From Saccharum officinarum (taxonomy: Eukaryota; Streptophyta; Magnoliopsida; Poales; Poaceae): 64,000 nt of DNA. The notes beneath the pieces were generated by a model. It had not been told where the DNA came from. It ran no database searches and saw only the letters and a program-made list of their open reading frames with translations. A program made the position numbers and the translations under genes. Of this stretch, positions 58,401 to 64,000 are shown in pieces (within the stretch, counting starts at the first letter, position 1; each line of letters begins with the position of its first letter). The stretch covers positions 20,437,511 through 20,501,510 of the forward strand of contig CM036159.1 of NCBI GenBank assembly GCA_020631735.1. Reading direction: 5' to 3'.

Positions 58401-60537
58401 GATTCAGACGTCCTGATTTAGAACAGTGACCATTAAATACGTACTGTAACATTTCGTTTGTATTTGGTAAAAAATGTCCAAATTTTGACTAATTAGGCTC
58501 AAAATGTTCGTCTTGCAAAGTACAACAAAATTGTGTAATTAGTTTTTAATTTCATCTACATTTAGTACTCCATGCATGTGCCAGTATTTTGATGTGATGG
58601 GAATCTTCTTTTTGCATAGTAGAATTTGGTGTAGAATTTGGGAACTAAACGAGGGCAAGGTCATGTTTAGTTCCAAAGTTGGCGTGGCCAACTTGGAATA
58701 GTACCGGTCACGTCGCACTGTAGCAACTTTTATTTTTATTTGGTAAAAATTGTCCAAACATTGATTAATTAGGCTTAAAATGTTCGTCTCGTAAAGTACA
58801 ACAAAACTATGTAATTAGTTTTTTATTTCATCTATATTTAGTACTCTATGCATGTGCCGGTATTTCGATGTGACGAGGAATCTTTTTTTTGCATAGTGCA
58901 ATTTGAGTGTATGAATTGGGAGCTAAAGAAGGCCAAAGTCGAAGACGACCGTGACCGGTAAACTAGAGAGGACAGAGGAGCCCACACGGCTGCCGGCAGC
59001 GGTCTGCGTGCGGAGCCACCAATCCCGATCTGATCGTCGGTCAGTCTCGACCGGTCAGCCAGGCCCATCCACACCAACAAGTCCCTTCACCCAGTCCTAG
59101 CCGCACAACCCAACTACCCCGCGGCAGGTGACGCCATGGACGACGCCACGGCCACGCCATGGCGGCAGCCGGCTGGTTCCGGCGCTATTTGCCACAAACC
59201 ACTTCAACTGCAAGCACGGATCGCGTGGTCCGTTCGATTTTACTTTCAGTAGTGCTGTTATCTGAAACGAGATTTGGTATTCCGTGCGCTTGTTTCTTTC
59301 GTTATTACTGAGTTTCACTGTCCTGGGCTCCTGGCTTGGGCGTGTTTGGCTTATCCGTTATTATGGGTACAAGGACAAGATGGGAAATGGGATATGCATT
59401 ACATTTTTTTGGTTATTTCTACAGACAGTTCATGCCATAATTTCTGAAATGCAGCTATCCACTTTGAGACATGAGAATGGACGGAGAGTACTGAGCGTGG
59501 GTGGATGTCAAGATGGCAGCGGGTACATACCCGACGGGTAGTGCTCACCCGTACCCGTACCCGCACCCGCAAAATTTTACCCGTCGGGTTACCCGTACCC
59601 GCATGCGGGTAAAAAAATAGTTCCATACCCGTACCCGCCGGGTAATTCTCACCCGACGGGTAACCCGTACCCGATAGCATACCCGAAAATTACCTAAAAA
59701 TATCAAATAGTCACATGCAAAAATAAATCATTCTAAGCTTCCAACAAGTTACAAACATGCTAACAAATATTATTAGCATCATTACAACAAAGACAATCTA
59801 CTAGAAATATAGTGGATGTCTCAATGTGCCAAATTTATGACTTATATGCGCTAAAATAACTGAGGTTTGCTAGTTATTTTTGCGGGTATGTCTTACCCGC
59901 GGGTATGCGGGTATGGGTAGTATACACCCGCACCCGTACCCGCATACCCGATGGGTATAGGATTTTGCCCAATAACATATCCACGGGTAGAAAATTCATT
60001 CCATACCCGCCTCTTTATCGGGTAATACCCGTCGGGTACTCGGGTTTCGGGTACCCATTGCCATCTCTAGGTGGATGGGATGGAGCCATCCTATTCTTGA
60101 AAATAGTTGGGTTGTGCGTGAACGAACAGTAGATAAAATCATCCCATCTTTAAAAAACTGAAACGAGACCATCCGAACCTACTATTCCCAAACCAAACGT
60201 TACCGAAAAGCAAAACTCTATGATGTGCTTGTTTTGCACGTCTTACATTTATTTTGTCCATGTTTTCTTTTGTGAGAGTTCTGCTGTTGAATATATTCAT
60301 ACTATGATCTGCTACTACAAGTCTACAACTCGTTCCTTTTTTTTCTCTGTAACTCTTTCTGAAAAAAAAACGATTGGAAAGGTTTGGGAGGTAAAGCTCT
60401 GGAAGATGGATCCATCCACAGGAGAGAAGGGGCCTCAGATCGCCGAATCCAGAGTCACGCTGCTGTCTAACCTGCCGTTGCCGGAGGAGCACAAGAGGGC
60501 AGGAGATGCTCTAAAGAAATATGCATCAAAACTGTAG
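55415..60537 (+). CDS. 1,4-dihydroxy-2-naphthoyl-CoA thioesterase-like hotdog protein, peroxisomal (DHNAT)
   Basis: DHNAT enzymes release 1,4-dihydroxy-2-naphthoate from its CoA ester in phylloquinone (vitamin K1) synthesis, in plant peroxisomes. Three exons are present: 55415-55606, 55701-55892 and 60382-60537 (64+64+51 residues, 179 in total), all phase 0. The PaaI-type hotdog signature [20 protein letters not shown] is at residues 65-84, with the HGG loop at 70-72 and the candidate catalytic Glu at 79. The strand [22 protein letters not shown] follows. The last exon ([20 protein letters not shown]) completes the fold and ends in SKL, a standard peroxisomal targeting signal type 1. Intron 2 is unusually long (4.5 kb) and holds a fossil duplicate of the gene's own 5' region and several MITEs. 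The acceptor before exon 3 (TTGGAAAG|G) is weak but keeps frame and motif order. Start chosen as the first ATG before the conserved domain. Confidence 0.88.
55893..56902. other. First part of thioesterase intron 2
   Basis: AT-rich intron DNA with no coding sequence or MITE whose two ends I could find. Confidence 0.5.
57194..57286. mobile_element. Short MITE (93 bp)
   Basis: The perfect 14-base inverted ends CACCCTGTTCGCTT and AAGCGAACAGGGTG enclose a sequence with ATTGTTCGTTGGCTGAAAAG. It resembles a common grass hAT-like MITE. I could not identify a clean TSD. Confidence 0.75.
57492..57734. mobile_element. Tourist-like MITE (243 bp)
   Basis: Ends GGCCCTGTTTAGTTGC and GCAACTAAACACAGCC are flanked by TTA on both sides (57489-57491 and 57735-57737), as in PIF/Harbinger-derived Tourist MITEs. 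It is non-coding and related to the pair at 58385-58935. Confidence 0.88.
58385..58655. mobile_element. Tourist-like MITE, first of an adjacent pair
   Basis: Inverted ends GTGTTTAGTTTCC and GGGAACTAAACGAGG. The interior shares long stretches with the next element, for example TAATTAGGCT and ATTTAGTACTCCATGCATGTG. Exact ends are approximate. Confidence 0.7.
58664..58935. mobile_element. Tourist-like MITE, second of an adjacent pair
   Basis: It starts near ATGTTTAGTTCCAAAG and ends near TTGGGAGCTAAAGAAGG. It is in the same orientation as its neighbour and similar along its length, so the pair could be a tandem duplicate or two insertions. Confidence 0.7.
59508..60069. mobile_element. hAT-type MITE packed with ACCCG/CGGGT motifs (562 bp)
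   Basis: An 8-bp duplication GGTGGATG lies at 59500-59507 and 60070-60077. The ends are TCAAGATGGCAGCGGGTA and, on the other strand, TAGAGATGGCAATGGGTACC. Both flanks hold dense runs of ACCCGTACCCG-type units in both orientations, with an AT-rich core between. It is non-coding. Confidence 0.9.
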
Positions 60538-60814
60538 AAAAGAACCTTCAAACTGATGAAACCCTTGCATCTTGCAGGTTTCACGGATCTGATGGATGTT
60601 TTAAAAGCATTGCCTATAATAATATTTCTTATTTACCACCAATTTCTTGTTCTGTACGTAAGTCTGTACCATGTGTCCCGTTGAGCCTTCATCAACACTA
60701 CACAACAAACAGAAGACCTTTCCTGTTGAACATACATACTGTATGACTTGATGTCATCGGTTGCAAACTTGCAATAACAGGTGGTGAACTTCGTTGTAAA
60801 GGTGAAAATTAGTT

Positions 60815-61060
60815 GTGAAGGAGGGCAATGCAAAGTTACTTGGAAGATGTTTATCTCCGCGAAAGTAAAGGTGGTCTTGGCGTTCCGGATCCTTATAACA
60901 AAACTCAAAAACACAAGTCTCCTAGGAAAATTCTCTACAAATTTTGCTGTGCTTCTCCGAACTCTTGGATAAGTTGCCTATGTCAACACTATGGTTGGAA
61001 TGAAACATGACTCCGGTGATAATATCTCTGATATTACCCCTCTCTGGAAAGAGTAGAACG
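60815..61060 (+). pseudogene. LINE reverse-transcriptase fragment, decayed
   Basis: Short pieces in shifting frames read GGQCKVTW, LEDVYLRESKGGLGVPDP, NTSLLGKFSTNF and SWISCLCQHYGWNETHDSGD. These are in the order seen in the connection region between the reverse transcriptase and zinc-binding domain of plant LINEs. It lies just after the thioesterase gene. Confidence 0.6.
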
Positions 61061-62375
61061 GTTTATCATGCGCAGCGACAGCGAACCCATTTTTAGCTGC
61101 CTTGAATAGTGGATACAAGACTGAAAGTGCCACACCAAAAAACTTGATAAAGCAAGATATGGATATTTGGGACACTCGACTATCATTTACTTCAGTCATG
61201 CATGTCTGAAGCTAACGCAGTCCTAATTTTCCACATGGAAGGTAGTGATTCAGCCAATTGCTGCTTCCCCACTCAGTGAGGCCCTTTTCCCTATGCTTCC
61301 CATTCTCGAAATGCATACAGGAAATGCCGAAATGGTGGGAGATCAAAATGCATGGGACCAAGCTCTCTTCGATGCTACTCTCTGACTGGAACACAAAAAG
61401 AACTCTTGTGGCTTGACATTTGTCCCCTCTTGCCTCTTCCTCTTCACCATTTGGACGAATATATAAGGAAGCAACTGGTGTCAACATATGAAAAGGTCAA
61501 GGGAGAAGAGTCAGGTACATGTATTGAACGGGGATGACAGCGGAAAAAGGTGAGTGCATGTTGTCATATTTACTCACTCATCCCTATTAACCAATTTATT
61601 TGCACATGTCCCGCTTTTTTCCTATTTTATTGAGGATTGGTGAGGCACAATTGAATTCAAATATTGAAGATTAGTGTTTGCTCATATAAATATCTAAAAA
61701 ATGGTAGTAAAAATCTTGTGTCGCGCACGGAGTTTCGATGGGTAACACATGAGACATAGAGGATTATAATGGTTTGTATACTTTTTTTTCTTTCTTATAA
61801 AAATAAATGATAAGAGCTCTATTTTGCATTTAAGTAGGAATAGAAGTATAAAAAAACAGTCCGGTCACAGTGGCAAAGAAGCTGCAGCTATATACCAAAC
61901 TACCTCAACCATTAAAAACAGTTCGATGCTATTTCTCTCACAGAAGCACAAAAAGAACCCTTGTGGCTTGACATTTGTCTCTTACTTTTCACCATTTGGA
62001 CGAATATGTAAGAAAGCCGGTGTCAACATATATATGAAAAGGTGAAATTGAATGGAGACGGCAACAGAAAAAGGGGTGAGGTGCATGTTGTCATATTTAC
62101 TGATTGAGAAAAGTTGGTGAATATGTCAGTAGGGAAAACTAGATGAGCACGACACTATATATGCCCTATTAACCATATTTATTTGCATAGTGTCCTGCTT
62201 TTTCCCTACTTTATTGTGGATTGGTGAGGACCATTGAATTAGGATTTGAAGATTAGTGCCTACTTATAAAAAAATCTCAAAATGGTAGTGTCGGTGTTTT
62301 TGTACCACACCGTCAAGCTAAGTAAAATTTATGCCATGCAAAATGTTTCGATGGGGTAGCACATGAGAAACTAAA

Positions 62376-62505
62376 GTTTATACTAGTTCGAGTGACTGAG
62401 CCTTGTGTCTACTGTGGAATGTAGAGTTCTATTATTGTGTCCATTTATACTAGTTCGAGTGATCGAGCTCTATGTCTAGTGTGGAAAGTAGAGTTCTATT
62501 GTTGT
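62376..62505. repeat. Tandem duplication of about 66 bp
   Basis: TTTATACTAGTTCGAGTGA then GTGTGGAA and GTAGAGTTCTATT occurs twice in direct succession (starting near 62377 and 62445). Confidence 0.8.
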
Positions 62506-62519
62506 GCCCATGCGCTCAA

Positions 62520-63580
62520 AGTTTGGGTAGAGGTGTGAGTTACAAGATATTGAGAATAAACTATGTGTGAAAGCAGTTGCTTCTTATGCTTGTTTTGTGT
62601 TTTCTTGGTTCGTCTTCCCTTGACGGTGTCGTCATACTCAGCAAAGATTCATCTGATTAGTTGCCTCGCGTGTCATTGATCTCGCTGGTTGTCTAGGTGG
62701 TGTCCTTTTTGACGGGTGTTGCGGTTGGGGGAGTCTCCTTAATTCATCAGTCTGCATGACGGTTGACCCCGGTTGCTTGGTCATGTCTAGAGGGATGGTA
62801 GTGTTGTCAAGATCGATCAGACGGGTGTTGTGTCTTCCTTGTACTGGTTGGCGCGGTGCTACAGTGCTGCCGCGCCAACGGGAGTGGCGTGGAAATCGTT
62901 GTCCGACGCGTGGCAGATCATGCCGCGCTGATGCATGTGGCGCGGCAGCGTGTTTTGGCCGTGCCACGGGCTTAGGCGTGGCCAAACGGGTTATATTTGA
63001 AAATAAAAAAACAACGGTGTTAGATTTGGAATTTGTTTTATAAAAAGGTTAAAAATAAAAAAAATCGTTGTGGCTACCGCTAGAGCTAGCTAACTGAACA
63101 GCTTGAGACAAAAGACTGACCGGAGGGGATGAAAATGCATAAGGGATGAAATCGATGTTGTGGATTGATCATCCATATGTAGACGACGTTCCTCTTTCTA
63201 ATAATTAATAAATACTGTGATGTGATGTTTTTTTGTTTAGAAAATAACAACATATTGTCACACTATTAGTTACTAAACCAATGCATTTTGGGGATCATTA
63301 CACTTCCTAAAATTTCTATTACTATGAATTTCCTATCCCCATCCAAAGACCCACATTGTATAGTTTTTTTTTCTGTTATTGAATCCTCTGTTTTGTAATT
63401 ACATTCATGCATAATTTCTATCTTTCTACTATTCCTATATTTTTGTATGCATGAGTTCCAAAGAGGACTTTAGTTTCTTAGTGCCACTGTGGCGCTTCGT
63501 TATCTGCTGATGAAGCATAGGACCAATGTGCACTCTCCTCGCATGCCATTTCACCTATTGGCCATCACATCCTTCGGCGC
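62520..63580. other. Intergenic DNA, no gene supported
   Basis: A GC-rich patch at 62860-62990 has short open frames on both strands without recognisable protein. The rest is AT-rich. I see no RNA gene. Confidence 0.4.
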
Positions 63581-64000
63581 AAAAAGCTTCGAGGAGCAGA
63601 ACCGCCCATTGTTAGCTGTCTTCATTAGTGCATAGGATACTAACAGTGGCATCAACTTCAACGTCGCCAATTATCCCTTGGAAAGAAGAATATGTAAGTA
63701 ACTAGACAAAGCAGGATATCTGGGACACTCAGGTTGTCGTTTGTTACTTCAGTCATGTTGTCTGAAGCTAACGCATCGCTAATTTTACACAAGATCGTGA
63801 TTCACACAATTGCTGCTTACCCACTCAGTGAGGCACTTGGTATTCCCATTTCCCCATGCTTCCCATTCTCAAAATGCATACAGCCTGTATGGTAAATGAA
63901 ATGGTGGGGATCAAAATGGGGCGAAGCTCTCTACTCTCTCATAGGAACACAAAAAGAACTCTTGTGGCTTGACATATGTCCCATCTTGTTCCTTCCTTCT

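Larger units (their letters stand above)
56903..59250 (+). pseudogene. Fossil duplicate of the divergent promoter and thioesterase exon 1
   Basis: Three blocks match, in order, the region upstream of the thioesterase. 56905-56938 (GGGGAATGGAGATGGCAAAA) matches 54442-54470. 57778-57995 (GCTCCGTTCCGTTTTCACCGG) matches 54475-54660. 59020-59165 matches 55260-55440, including ATGGACGACGCCACGG at 59136 that corresponds to the exon 1 start. The copied exon 1 is degraded: its frame loses similarity after about 14 codons and ends in a stop near 59250. Matching blocks are separated by later insertions. The order shows a direct tandem duplication of about 1 kb. Confidence 0.75.
61000..64000. repeat. Three diverged copies of a local repeat
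   Basis: Copy A at about 61030-61780, copy B at about 61840-62370 and copy C at about 63590 to the window end. Shared landmarks are TTACTTCAGTCATG (61188, 63744), CCCACTCAGTGAGGC (61268, 63818), CACAAAAAGAAC (61391, 61947, 63948) followed by TTGTGGCTTGACAT, and GTGCATGTTGTCATATTTAC (61553, 62081). Short open frames inside are not convincing. Copy C is cut by the window edge. Confidence 0.7.

Overview
This is a 64 kb piece of a plant nuclear genome. It has spliced genes with GC-rich first exons, very long-LTR retrotransposons, Stowaway, Tourist and hAT MITEs, a CACTA fragment and LINEs. This mix, together with the protein families, points to a grass, most likely Andropogoneae (sorghum, sugarcane, Miscanthus, maize). 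The species is inferred, not proved. A 100-base N gap lies at 45061-45160. I recognise no RNA gene, CRISPR array or bacterial-type operon.

Layout. 1-19 kb is almost entirely repeats: a long solo LTR (1510-10578) holding two younger solo LTRs, then a CACTA-type fragment (10929-14195) and an inverted pair of decayed LTR pieces (16620-17440). 19-31 kb holds two genes on the minus strand. One is a GT14 glycosyltransferase in four exons. The other is a HIPL-type glucose/sorbosone dehydrogenase-like protein in seven exons, whose second intron carries a gag-only LTR element and a Stowaway MITE. 31-45 kb is repeats again: a truncated LINE, a hAT MITE, unclassified repetitive DNA, and a minus-strand element with about 4.15 kb LTRs and a non-coding interior (LARD type) that runs into the gap. 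46-47 kb holds a single-exon PB1-domain gene. 47.5-50.9 kb is a full-length RTE-type LINE broken by one stop codon. 51-54 kb encodes a long coiled-coil protein (At4g38062-like, minus). It lies head-to-head with a three-exon peroxisomal hotdog thioesterase (DHNAT-like, 55.4-60.5 kb, plus). The 4.5 kb second intron of the thioesterase contains an old partial duplicate of that shared upstream region plus several MITEs. 61-64 kb is a degraded LINE piece and three copies of a local repeat.

The genes do not form a pathway. GT14 acts in Golgi glycan synthesis, HIPL is a predicted secreted GPI-anchored protein, PB1 is a protein-interaction adaptor, the coiled-coil protein has no known function, and the thioesterase belongs to phylloquinone synthesis in the peroxisome. 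The strongest observations are the nested solo LTRs with target-site duplications (TSDs) at all three levels, the LARD, the gag-only element in an intron, the LINE with a single stop, the fossil duplication inside the thioesterase gene, and a pattern of single-base deletions near the gap. That last pattern suggests the two C-terminal frameshifts, in GT14 and PB1, could be consensus errors. I found no clear sign of a wholly new biological system.
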